DNA of 64,000 nt from Atherinomorus stipes (GCA_023101725.1 JALJCO010010195.1:310001-374000), one strand, 5' to 3'. Counted from the first letter of the stretch, positions 34,655 to 44,728 are shown. Translations and numbers: made by a program. The notes: generated by a model not told the origin, from the letters alone.

Positions 34655-36143
34655 AGACACACAACGGAACCTTTAGCAGTTTTTCCTCACCGCCCCCCTA
34701 TCGGCGACTAAACTAGCAACCCTCTTGTACTTACCTGCACCCTGATTCACTCCAGCCAGTAAAAGACAGTCTTATCTTGACTCTTGTCAAGATAAGACTG
34801 TCTCTGACTTATGACTTATTTGCCCTAGAAAAGGGTCTCTGACTTATGAAAGGGTGATTGAGTGCCTTAGCAGCACTGATCCGTTTTTCTGGATCCACCA
34901 TCAGCAAATTTTTAAGAAAACTTATGAATCCTTCTGAGTCCTCTGGCTCGGTAGACATAATAGGCTTTGTAATGAGTCCCTGAACATCATGCACAGACTC
35001 CATGTTCTTCATATGCATTCTTGGCAAATCATCCAGGGACTCAATTTCTTTGTAAAAATATCGCATATGATACCTGTTACGTTCTGTCCCTTCCTCTCTT
35101 CCTTTTCCTCTCTTGCTCCTGTAATGTTTCCTTACCGAATCCGACATGAACGGCGTTCAAAACACTCGCAGGGTTGCACAGACTCCATGTTCTTCATATG
35201 CATTCTTGGCAAATCATCCAGGGACTCAATTTCTTTCTAAAAATATCGCATATGATACCTGTTACGTTCTGTCCCTTCCTCTCTTCCTTTTCCTCTCTTG
35301 CTCCTGTAATGTTTCCTTACCGAATCCGACATGAACGGCGTTCAAAACACTCGCAGGGTTGATCCCTGGTTTACATCCGGTTGCTAGAGAGTGACCCGGT
35401 GCTGCAGCCAATAGTCGGCTGCAACGTCACAGTCGCGTCCCGGATGGGAATCTTACATAGTGCCTTAGCCTTAACTTATGAATCCTTCTGAGTCCTCTGG
35501 CTCGGTAGACATAATAGGCTTTGTAATGAGTCCCTGAACATCATGCACAGACTCCATGTTCTTCATATGCATTCTTGGCAAATCATCCAGGGACTCAATT
35601 TCTTTGTAAAAATATCGCATATGATACCTGTTACGTTCTGTCCCTTCCTCTCTTCCTTTTCCTCTCTTGCTCCTGTAATGTTTCCTTACCGAATCCGACA
35701 TGAACGGCGTTCAAAACACTCGCAGGGTTGCACAGACTCCATGTTCTTCATATGCATTCTTGGCAAATCATCCAGGGACTCAATTTCTTTGTAAAAATAT
35801 CGCATATGATACCTGTTACGTTCTGTCCCTTCCTCTCTTCCTTTTCCTCTCTTGCTCCTGTAATGTTTCCTTACCGAATCAGACATGAACGGCGTTCAAA
35901 ACACTCGCAGGGTTGATCCCTGGTTTACATCCGGTTGCTAGAGAGTGACCCGGTGCTGCAGCCAATAGTCGGCTGCAACGTCACAGTCGCGTCCCGGATG
36001 GGAATCTTACATAGTGCTGTTTCTGAGCCCCGGGACGCCTCTGGGCAGTGACGGCTCGAAAATGCGCAAAATGAATGTTGGTGTGCCATCAAAATGAGTC
36101 AGAAACGCAGATTTTTAAGGTCTAAAAGTTACGTTGTGTGTCT
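34655..36143. mobile_element. TTAA-type MITE family A carrying captured kinase fragments
   Basis: TTAA flanks (34651-34654, 36144-36147) and ends AGACACACAACGGAACCTTT and AAAAGTTACGTTGTGTGTCT define it. The 441-bp family layout is visible, but it is expanded to 1,489 bp by pieces of the HIPK-like kinase gene 1.6 kb away. 34816-35075 equals 37786-38045 at a constant offset with about one mismatch; 35176-35260 equals 37961-38045. The block 34921-35463 is then tandemly duplicated at 35475-36017. Chimeric minus-strand ORFs result, for example 34809-35147 (112 codons): 24 residues from the MITE, then kinase residues from about 285 on. They lack the ATP-binding and catalytic lobes and cannot be active kinases. 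Confidence 0.9.
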
Positions 36144-36211
36144 TTAAAAGACCACTGAGAGTGTTTTAAAATAACTAAAGGGATCAGAGTGGGCCTTTAA
36201 TGCATAGTAAT

Positions 36212-36679
36212 AAGCCCCGTTTCCACCCGCGGGTCAGGTCGGGCCAGGCCGGATCGGGTGGGTTTTGGTACGGATGTGTTGATTTTACGCTGCGTCCCCA
36301 CAGCAACCTGTACCCTTACTCTGGAGGCGCTGGACAGCGCTGCTACGTGATCGCGTGACATCATCGCTGTGCAACACTGTTTAATCAAAACACCGCGCCA
36401 CACATGACAGAAACAAAAAAGGAGTCACCCCAGCTTTGTTTTTACGCTTGGTCACGCGGGAAGTGAGATTTTTCAACAAATCAATGTATTGCTTTGTGTT
36501 AGCTCCACCTCTTTGGTCCGGATCGGTTAGATCAGTACCCCTACCGAAGGGTGCCAAAAAAGTAGGCCGGGTCGGGTCGGATATAAGGGTACCCGTCCCA
36601 GTTTTTATCTGTGGAGACGCAAAAAAACGTGGACCGATCCGGCCCGACCCGACCCAGACCCGCTGGTGGAAACGGGGCT
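36212..36679. mobile_element. hAT-type MITE (468 bp) with 8-bp duplication ATAGTAAT
   Basis: Ends AGCCCCGTTTCCACC and GGTGGAAACGGGGCT are inverted repeats; subterminal GGGTC and GACCC words also mirror. ATAGTAAT occurs at 36204-36211 and 36680-36687, an exact 8-bp duplication. No transposase. ORFs across it are shadows. Confidence 0.9.
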
Positions 36680-36770
36680 ATAGTAATCAGTCCTCAAGCA
36701 CTCTCTTGTCGGGGGGCCTATGGCATGCGAGGGCTTGAGGCGCCCTACTTCCCCACTCCTCTGTCTCGAT

Positions 36771-38897
36771 TTAGTCTGTTCCTCTGAAACACATAAACAA
36801 CTTAGAGAAGAAGTTGTCTATTGTCTTAAAAAACTTCTTATTGGTTTTTACCTCAACAAAATGCGATTGTTCTTCTTGACCTGCACTGGTTGCAGCTGAG
36901 TTGCACGTATCACAGACTGTGATATTTGAGCTATCAGCTGGGGTCTTGGCGGTTTTTGCTGCTGGTTTGTTTTCATCACCAACAGTAGATATTCCACCTG
37001 AGCACCTGATAAAAGTTTGTTTCAAGCTGACTGGATTCGTTTGCTGAAAATTAGGAACATATTCAGTTTCTTTACACGCTGCGTGTGGGTGGTACACATT
37101 GATATTTACTCCATTAGGCGTACCAGTCAAAATGACTCTGGAATTTGGAGGCCAAGTGATTACTACTGATCCCTCCTGCTGACACTCTATGACAGGAATA
37201 CATCTTGACGTTTGTTCATGTGACTTCACAACTTTCACTTGTGTGCTTCCAGAAGCCATTTTTACATCATTTACAGCAGTAACTCGCTTATTGTCGGTCA
37301 CACCAGCTGTGGGACTGGCGGGCTTGTTCCTCATGTTGGCAGGTGCTGGTGCTACAACAGCACTCGATGTACTAAGTTTCTCATCTTTCTCAATAAGTTG
37401 AACATCTGTCATATTTTTCTGAGTTAAGGTCTCAGAAGGCTTATCATTGGTCGCAGAAAGGTGTTTCTGTGTTTTAAAAGGACGACACACTTTTCTTGGC
37501 TTGAAATGTTTTTGTAAGGCCTTCGGAAGGAACTTTGTAAAAATACCTTTTTCTGAGTTTTCATATTCTTCTTTATCTTGCTTATTTTTGTTTGAGACTT
37601 TTAAGAAAGTTTTGACGTTAATTCTGTCTATGTTTGTCACATCACCTGTCAAGGTGGTAAACTTATCCCTCAGGTTAGCTGGTATTGGTGCTTTGGCAGC
37701 CCCGGATGTCCCAAGTTTCTCATCCTCTTCCTCACTGAGTTGAATCTCTGTCATATTTCTCTGAGTTAAGGAGATAGAAGGGTTATTATTTGCCCTAGAA
37801 AAGGGTCTCTGACTTATGAAAGGGTGATTGAGTGCCTTAGCAGCACTGATCCGTTTTTCTGGATCCACCATCAGCAAAGTTTTAAGAAAACTTATGAATC
37901 CTTCTGAGTCCTCTGGCTCGGTAGACATAATAGGCTTTGTAATGAGTCCCTGAACATCATGCACAGACTCCATGTTCTTCATATGCATTCTTGGCAAATC
38001 ATCCAGGGACTCAATTTCTTTGTAAAAATATCGCATATGATACCTACCTTTATCTCCGCGATATTCATTCCAATCTTTAAATTTCCACATGGAATGTTGT
38101 GTGCGGTGAAAAAAAGTTTCTGCTTTGGATCCTTCACTTAGTAAATAGAAAGGAAAATCTAGAATTTTTACTATAGCTTTCATGATCTGATAATCAGTGT
38201 CTGCTGGAAACAGGTTGTTCCCAACGTACAAAAAGGCCAAGGTGCATCCTAAAGCCCACATGTCAATTAATTCATTGACTGGGAGCCCTAACAAAACCTC
38301 TGGGGCCCTGTGAGAACCCATTCTAAATTCATCACAACGCCACAATGCTCTGGACTTAGTAGATAGGCCAAAATCACATAGCTTCACTTTGAAAGGCTGT
38401 GATTCATGGTTTACCAACAATATGTTATCTGCCTTGATATCAACATGTGAAAGATCAATGCTATGAAGGGCAGTCAGAGCCACTAGTATCTGTTGAGCAA
38501 TTATTCTGATCTCAGATAAATGCAGTGGCATCCAGCCCCTATTTTTCATGAAGTCATATAAGTTTATGTCCAGCTTCTCAAAAACCAGACAAACATGGCC
38601 CTTATATTTAAAGCGCTCATAGAACTTGACAAAGTTGTTTTTATCAGGATCCAATACTCTGAGTTTGTTTAAGATCTTACCTTCTTTGTTTCCTGATTTG
38701 CAATAACTTCTTCTCACTACTTTAATTGCCACATCCTTGTTTGTGTACAAGTTTGTGCATCTGGCAACTTTTCCAAAACATCCTTCACCAATAAACTTTT
38801 CAACAAGGTATGCATTTGAGTTACTATGTAAAACAACATGCTCTTCCACCCAGAAAGTCTCTTTGGGCTTTTTTGCATAACTTAAACTACTCCCCAT
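36771..38897 (-). CDS. HIPK-like serine/threonine kinase, intronless
   Basis: A complete 708-codon ORF. Residues ~30-366 form a CMGC kinase domain closest, by eye, to homeodomain-interacting protein kinases: IGEGCFGKV (36-44), VAIK lysine 59, catalytic loop SHVDIKADN (150-158) with Asp153, DFG 175-177, HRAPE (196-200), and the HIPK-like GLPVNELIDMWALGC. The usual HRD (HAD in HIPKs) is HVD here; key Asp, Lys and Asn are kept, so activity is plausible. The N-terminus MGSSLS fits the N-myristoylation consensus (Gly2, Ser6). The C-terminal ~340 residues are hydrophilic and contain a ~55-residue internal repeat (about 375-427 and 489-540). Typical HIPKs are ~1,200 residues with introns; this short, intronless form suggests a retrocopy-derived, fish-expanded member. 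Its neighbours are transposons, and parts of it have been copied into the MITE at 34655-36143. The ORF is intact; expression is unknown. Confidence 0.8.
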   Translation of the reverse strand: MGSSLSYAKKPKETFWVEEHVVLHSNSNAYLVEKFIGEGCFGKVARCTNLYTNKDVAIKVVRRSYCKSGNKEGKILNKLRVLDPDKNNFVKFYERFKYKGHVCLVFEKLDINLYDFMKNRGWMPLHLSEIRIIAQQILVALTALHSIDLSHVDIKADNILLVNHESQPFKVKLCDFGLSTKSRALWRCDEFRMGSHRAPEVLLGLPVNELIDMWALGCTLAFLYVGNNLFPADTDYQIMKAIVKILDFPFYLLSEGSKAETFFHRTQHSMWKFKDWNEYRGDKGRYHMRYFYKEIESLDDLPRMHMKNMESVHDVQGLITKPIMSTEPEDSEGFISFLKTLLMVDPEKRISAAKALNHPFISQRPFSRANNNPSISLTQRNMTEIQLSEEEDEKLGTSGAAKAPIPANLRDKFTTLTGDVTNIDRINVKTFLKVSNKNKQDKEEYENSEKGIFTKFLPKALQKHFKPRKVCRPFKTQKHLSATNDKPSETLTQKNMTDVQLIEKDEKLSTSSAVVAPAPANMRNKPASPTAGVTDNKRVTAVNDVKMASGSTQVKVVKSHEQTSRCIPVIECQQEGSVVITWPPNSRVILTGTPNGVNINVYHPHAACKETEYVPNFQQTNPVSLKQTFIRCSGGISTVGDENKPAAKTAKTPADSSNITVCDTCNSAATSAGQEEQSHFVEVKTNKKFFKTIDNFFSKLFMCFRGTD

Positions 38898-39520
38898 TTT
38901 CTAAACTTATCGAAAAACGTCCTCTAAAGTTGCTCGGTGCGAGAAAACCCTGGCTTTCAAAGTTGCTCTCCTGGGAGCAAATGACCATTTATCCAGTAAA
39001 ATGATGTCAGACTCGTTGCTTTTGGTTACTGTGGAATGACATCAAAGGAAAATGTCTTTGATGACTGTTGTCTAGCAACCGTTGCGAGACAACAGACATC
39101 AAAGGAAGTGTTCCGTCCATATATTTTAATGGCAAAAATGAAAACTTGAGATTAAATATTTTTAGAGAATAAAAGTTATCAACACCAGCACACCTTTTCT
39201 GAATAAGCTGAACAATTTGATACTAAAACCACTAAAATTGGTTAAAGATGGCCGAAGGAGTTAAAGTGTTGGAATTTTGCCAACAGGAATTATATGTGAA
39301 TACTTTGAAGTATTCTAAGTTGATTGTATTCTAAGAATTTGGTGCTGCTGATCTCATATTATGAAGTGAATGCATTAAATGACAGAAAATTTCCATTTTC
39401 TATGATGTGTTCTGTTTTATTTCTTTATCTTTCAAATGTACAAAATTAATCATTTTCTTGTTTTCTAAGATGTCTGGGTTTTTCCAGATGGGTGTACGCT
39501 TACATGGAATAATAAAAGAC
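38898..39520. other. Upstream flank of the kinase gene
   Basis: This would hold the 5' UTR and promoter of the minus-strand kinase. I see no clear TATA box or repeat end. A GTTGTCTAGCAACCGTTGCGAG stretch at 39066-39087 contains GTTGCTAGGCAAC-like half-sites that resemble an X-box (RFX site), but this is a weak guess. Confidence 0.3.
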
Positions 39521-39802
39521 TTAAAGGGACTGGAGGGAGGAATTTAAAAAACAAACAAACATGCATGTCCATTTTTCTTAATACTAATGGGTGATGAAGC
39601 GCTAAATACCAAAAAACCCTGTTTCCACCCACGTTTCTCTCCGTTGCGTTGAACAGGCTGTGTGCTGCAAAATGCGCTGCAATTTAGTGGCCGAATTTCC
39701 CGCGCTGCCTGCAGACGTGACATCAAATGACGTTACAGCTGCAGTTTTGATACAGGAAGAAGACGGTTGCGGTAAATTCAAACACTGTAAGCGATAGTTA
39801 TA

Positions 39803-42560
39803 GATGGGTTTCTGAGCAACGTCACAGATAGGATGCGCACGCAACCAGGGGGCAAGAAAACAGAGGAAAAGCATTATTGAACTATGAGAAGACGTGTGTT
39901 TTACATACAAAACTCGACTTTTAATGCAGATTAGGTCAAGATGTGACGTGAAAGTGTCGGGGAAATATAATGTTTGAGTCCTGGTATTTGTTCGGTTGCA
40001 AAAATCAAAACATTAATGCATTAGAACAGTTGAAAATGGTAAAAATGGGACAGTAGGCATGATTGATCTTCAGAAAACCCTCCTAGATAACTTATTCCGG
40101 TTCAGACTATGATTTATTTAGTCTTTCACCATGGTCACATGTAGGATTAAACCACAGCGGAGGCAAAAATGATTCCCGTATTCTACTCGGAAGACTGTAA
40201 TACCAGCATCACCGCCGCGATTGGCTGCATGACATAAACTGTAAACACTGTGTGTGACAGCCATCTTCTGCTGCTTAGGCAAGAACTTAAAAAAGAAGAA
40301 GAAACTGATTGTGGAGCCGTTTACGAACGTTCACGTGGCATAACAACGCATCCCGGAGATTTAGTACGAAGTACGGGGTCGTAAATCAGATGGCGTTTGA
40401 GTTTATACTGTTAGCTTGCTAGCAGTTAGCTAGTCTGTCTACTGTCCACCACGATCTCATACACAATAAAGCAGAATGTTACACAAGCAGCGAAACTTAC
40501 CGACAGCAATGCGTGTTAGTCCCTAACAGTTGGAATCGCCTCCTTTCCAAACGTAGTGATGATGTCGTCTTTGCCTGGTTTAATCCCAAACTAGTGAAAG
40601 TTGCTCCTGTATGGAGGAGGTGAGGACGACACCGGAGACTGTTGTGGCCTCTTTTGGTTTTAACAAAGAGTCTAAACGAAAGTTTAAGCCGCTTTCTAAC
40701 TCAGGTTTTTCAGGCAAATTTCAAATGAGGTCCAACACGAATAATATCCATGTTTTAACAAGAAAAATGCCGTTTCCGGGTGATGACTCCCTTGCCAAGT
40801 TAGTGTAATCGTGATAGGAATGTAACACAGCAACGCAGCGTCGGTATTTTGTTATTCGTCATCAAAATACAGATTTATTCAATATAATTTAAAACACAAC
40901 GATCTCTGTTTGTTTTGTCGGGTTACTTTGCATTTTTATGAATGATATGAGTGCGTGTTTGGCCGTAGACTCCAATACAAAACACAGGCTTTTTGCCCCC
41001 TGGTTGCGCGCGCAACTAAGGCCGGTTCCAGTTAAGAATTTTTTGGAATAAAGGAGGGCAAAGGAAGCTCTTCCCAAAAAGGATGAAAAGATACGCCCGT
41101 TTCCCAGATTGCTTTTATGAGGGTTTTATTTCTGAGAAAGTTTTGGACATCTTTTTAAGAAGGTAATAGAAGAGAAACATCGGGGGGGGGGAAAAAAAAA
41201 AAAAAAGGAGGGAGGAAAGAAATCGAAAATATTAGGAGGGGGTATTTGTGGGAAAAAGAAAATATTTAAAATATGTGTGGAAGAGAGAAAAAAAAAAAAA
41301 AAAAAAAAAGATAAATGGAGAAAAAAAATTAAAAAAAATGAAAAATAATATAATGTGGAAATAAAAGATAAAGGGGATGGGGATAGGAAATGAAAATAAA
41401 AAAAAATGAAAAATGGAATAAAGAAAATGAATAGGAAGGGGAAGGGGATAGGGGAGATACATGAAAGGGTAGAAGAATGAGAAGAGTAGAGAATGGTGGA
41501 AAGGTGGAAAAAAGGTAAAAAAAAGAAAAGAAAAAAAATAGATAAAAGTAAAAAAAAAATAGAACTGAAAAAATCAAAAAAAATAAAAAAAAAAAAATAT
41601 TAAAAAATTTTAAAAATTGGTTGAGGGAAGTATGGAGGAAGATATAATAAATAAATCAAAATAAAATAAATGTAAATGGGGAATAAGAAAGTAAATGGAT
41701 AAAAATGGATCGGAGAGAGGTGGAGAAGGAGAAAGAAATCAAAAAAAAGAAACAGAAAAAGATGGTCGGCAAATGGTTTGTGCAATCTTAATGGCCAATA
41801 AATCAAAAAAGAAATGAGAAAGAAAAAAATAAAAGAAAAGAAATAAAATAAATAGAAACATTTAAATTTTCAAAGTTTAAAACATGATTAAAACATAAAT
41901 GAATATAAGGTGAGAAGGAGAAGAAAGTGGGGGGGAGGGAAGTAAGGAGGAGGTAAAAGTGAATAAAAGAGTTAAAATAATATAGGAAGGGGGGGGGGGG
42001 GTGGGGGGGGGGGGGGGGGGGGGGGGGGTGGGGGGGGAGGGTTGGTGGTGTAGTTATATGAGGATAAGGGGTGAAGGTTTAATAGGGAATGGATAAAATA
42101 TCATAGAGAGAAGATGAAATTGGTGAAAAGAATAATGAAAAATGTGAAGTGGTGAATAAAAAGGAGTAATTATAAATTGAATATAATTTAAGAAATTATT
42201 TGTTTGGTTATATTTACATGAAGATTAAACTTAAAAAATAATTTTATAAAAAATAAATTTTATCAATAAATCTGCAACATAGAGATTACTATAATAAAAA
42301 AAAAATAAAAATAGAGTAAAAAAAAGATCAAAAAAAAAAATCTATAAAAAATCCATTTTAATAATTAAATAAATTCATTTTTCAAAAGAAAGAAAAAAGA
42401 TAAGTGAGAGGGAAAGATAAAAGGAGGAAAGGAAAGGGGAGAAAGAAGAGGTGCTGGAGAAAAGAAGAAGAAAAAGAGAGGAAAGGGAAATGAAAAGTAA
42501 AAAGGACATTAAAAAAAATGGATAGGGAAGTGCCAATGTTTGTAAACGGGAAACCCATCT
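39803..42560. mobile_element. Element X, copy 2, with corrupted right half
   Basis: Ends ATGGGTTTC and GAAACCCAT with TATAG on both sides mark the insertion into Y. The left subterminal block (CGCACGCAACCAGGGGGCAA) has its inverted counterpart at about 40993-41016 (TTGCCCCCTGGTTGCGCGCG), which suggests the true right end should be near 41060. Instead about 1.5 kb of A/G-only sequence intervenes before the final GAAACCCAT. The small ORF at 40611-40808 has no recognised domain. Confidence 0.65.
41150..42540. repeat. Purine-rich low-complexity tract, suspect sequence
   Basis: Nearly all bases are A or G with scattered T. There are A runs (41290-41309) and a long G run (41990-42050). The complement gives phenylalanine-, serine- and proline-rich ORFs that are artefacts. 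It sits inside element X where an inverted terminal region is expected. Confidence 0.75.
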
Positions 42561-42762
42561 ATAGATTCTTCTGCCGTCAGCAAACGATCCAGATCAACTG
42601 AAAGACCACTAAAAAGTGTAACTACGAAGAAAAAGCGTAGTAAACAACATTATAGCTTCAGTTTGTGCACGCTCCCGTGACGGCTTGGCTTTTAACTGCT
42701 GTTACCTTAAGCGCCAGTCGCAGCAGTCACGAGTGTCGTTTCTTAATCTTGCCTCCAGTCCC

Positions 42763-43155
42763 ATAATTAATTTCAGGAATTCCCACCAAGCTTTCAAAGA
42801 AGAGCGGGTGCTGATGCTTTTAAACATTTATGAGATTTCACGGCAGAGCTGATGAATGGCAAGTCAGAGACAAATGCTCACATAATGCTTGCTCTGTGTC
42901 TAACGTTGGTTCATCTTGATGGCTGGGTTTCAATCATTTCGAGATATATTTTATTTTGCTAACTAAGAAATGAAGACAGTAAAAAGAAAAAAAAAGGAAT
43001 GACTGACTGAGTTTAAATCTGACTGAGTTTGACCCTTTTTGTTGGATTTCAATTTTATTCAGTTCTGTTCTTATTGTTCTTGTAAATTGCTTGGGAAATA
43101 TTAGCTTGGAAGATTTGTTTTTCAGCATGGCAGTGACCCAAAGTATATAGACTAA
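42763..43155. other. Intergenic sequence, no gene seen
   Basis: No recognisable gene. A minus-strand ORF (42934-43227) has no domain and runs into the next element. Confidence 0.35.
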
Positions 43156-43779
43156 GTCTGCGTACACACCAAACACGATTTGGGCGTCAAAATCGCGCCT
43201 GACGCCCAAAGTTGAACGCTGGGTCACTAAAAAGTCAGATGCTTGATTTCCAGCGTCTTGACGCCCCTGACGTGCAGCGAGGGATGCCCAGCCAAGGCGT
43301 GCTCGACGTGCCTCGGGAGGAGCCCCTCCTTTTTCTTTTTCCTGTCACCGGTCTGTTTGCACCAGGCAGATGCAGTAGAGAGAGCAGCTCAGCTTTATGT
43401 GATAAGTAAAGCTAGGGAATGTCGTCGTTAGGCATCTCTGCTCCGTGTCTGGTTCACCAGATAATTCTAGGTGTTCTTCTGAGTGTGATGAGTTTCACCA
43501 TTTACTCCAGGAGCTGCGCGCTGGCAAGGGGCGCTTTCAGCTTTCTGATCCAGCCCAGTTTAACAACCCACTGTACCGATGCGGAGCAGCATTATAAGCC
43601 CATTACATCCCATCGGCACAGAGGGTAATAAAACTGCGGTTAATACACGGAGAGGGGGAAAAGATCACAGTTTCGGTGTGTACACAAAAAATGTGATGGG
43701 GGCGAGAGGGGCGGGAGAATTATAAGAAAAGTCAGTGGGGGGGGGGCGGGGGGGGGGGGGGGGGGGGGGGGATTGGTGG

Positions 43780-43816
<37 letters not shown>

Positions 43817-44459
43817 GGAGGAGAATATGGGGGTCTTGGGGGGGGGGGGGAGGGAGAGAGAGGAAAATGAGAAAAAAATATAATAAAGAAGAAGAGAGGA
43901 GGGAAAAAGAGGGGGAGGCCTCTCCTCTAAGAGAGGATAAACTGTGATCTGTGTCCAGTCCCGGTGTATGAACGGCAGTTTGATGACCTGCTGTGCCGAT
44001 GGGATGTAATGGGCTTATAATGCTGCTCCGCATCGGGACAGTGGGTTGCTAAACTGGGGACGGGGATCAGACGGCTGAAAGCGCCCCTCTCTAGTGCGCA
44101 GCTCCTGGAGTAAATGGTGAAACTCATCACACTCAGAACACCTGGAATTATCTGGTGACCCAGAAACAGAGCAGAGATTCCCAACAACAACATTCCCTAG
44201 CTTTGTTTATCACATAAAGCTGAGCCGCTCTCTCTCCTGCATCTGCCATGGTGCAGACAGACCGGTGACAGGAAAAAGAAAAAGGAGGGGCTGTCCTCCT
44301 GAGGCACGTCCAGCGCGTCTTGGCTGGGCATCTCTCACCGCGTGTTAGGGGCGTCAAGACGCTGGAACTCAAGCGTCTGACTTTTTAGTGACCAAGCGTC
44401 CAACTTTGGGTGTCAGGCGCGATTTTGACGCCCAAATCACGTTTGGTGTGTACGCAGCC
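43156..44459. mobile_element. Large foldback element, ~480-bp arms, poly-G loop
   Basis: Left arm (43156-~43620) and right arm (~43945-44459) are reverse complements over their length: TGCGTACACACCAAAC against GTTTGGTGTGTACGCA, CAGCGTCTTGACGCCCCT against AGGGGCGTCAAGACGCTG, and ACTCCAGGAGCTGCGCGC against the inverse at 44093-44111. The loop contains long G runs (43735-43855). ORFs in the arms are mirror shadows. No transposase; superfamily not determined. Confidence 0.85.
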
Positions 44460-44519
44460 TTTATCCTCTGTCTTCAGAGAGAGAGAGCAGAGATTCCCCT
44501 GGTTCTTCTGGGTGTTTCC

Positions 44520-44728
44520 CGTCCTTTCATAAAATGTGTGTCTGTGTCATGACATTGAGTCACTCTGATTGGTTGACGCCTCGCGTCAAGACGCCAAAGT
44601 TCAGATTTTCCAACTCCAACAATCAAAATCTCAAAACTTGCCGCGCTCGGAACGCAGCGTTGACCATTGACTTTGCATGTAAACCTGACGCCCTTGACGC
44701 CCAAATCGTGTTTGGTGTGTACGCACCC
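44520..44728. mobile_element. Partial copy related to the GCGTACACACC element
   Basis: The right end GGTGTGTACGCACCC and the preceding CTTGACGCCCAAATCGTGTT match the family end. The left boundary is not clear. It lies 60 bp beyond the large foldback element. Confidence 0.6.

Larger units (their letters stand above)
39525..42762. mobile_element. Element Y, copy 2, interrupted by element X
   Basis: TTAA at 39521-39524 is followed by AGGGACTGGAGGGAGGA; the right end is TTGCCTCCAGTCCC at 42749-42762, where the expected last base and TTAA have decayed to ATAATTAA. Y sequence runs to about 39800 and resumes at about 42562 (GATTCTTCTGCCGTCAGCAA), matching the continuous stretch at 29330-29385 of copy 1. 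Confidence 0.8.

Noticed and set aside
36771..38897. Kinase as a dead pseudogene
   Set aside because: The full ORF is open and the key catalytic residues are kept; the HVD change alone does not imply loss of activity.
41232..41806. Phenylalanine/serine-rich minus-strand ORFs
   Set aside because: Translation of a purine-only low-complexity tract that is probably sequence error.
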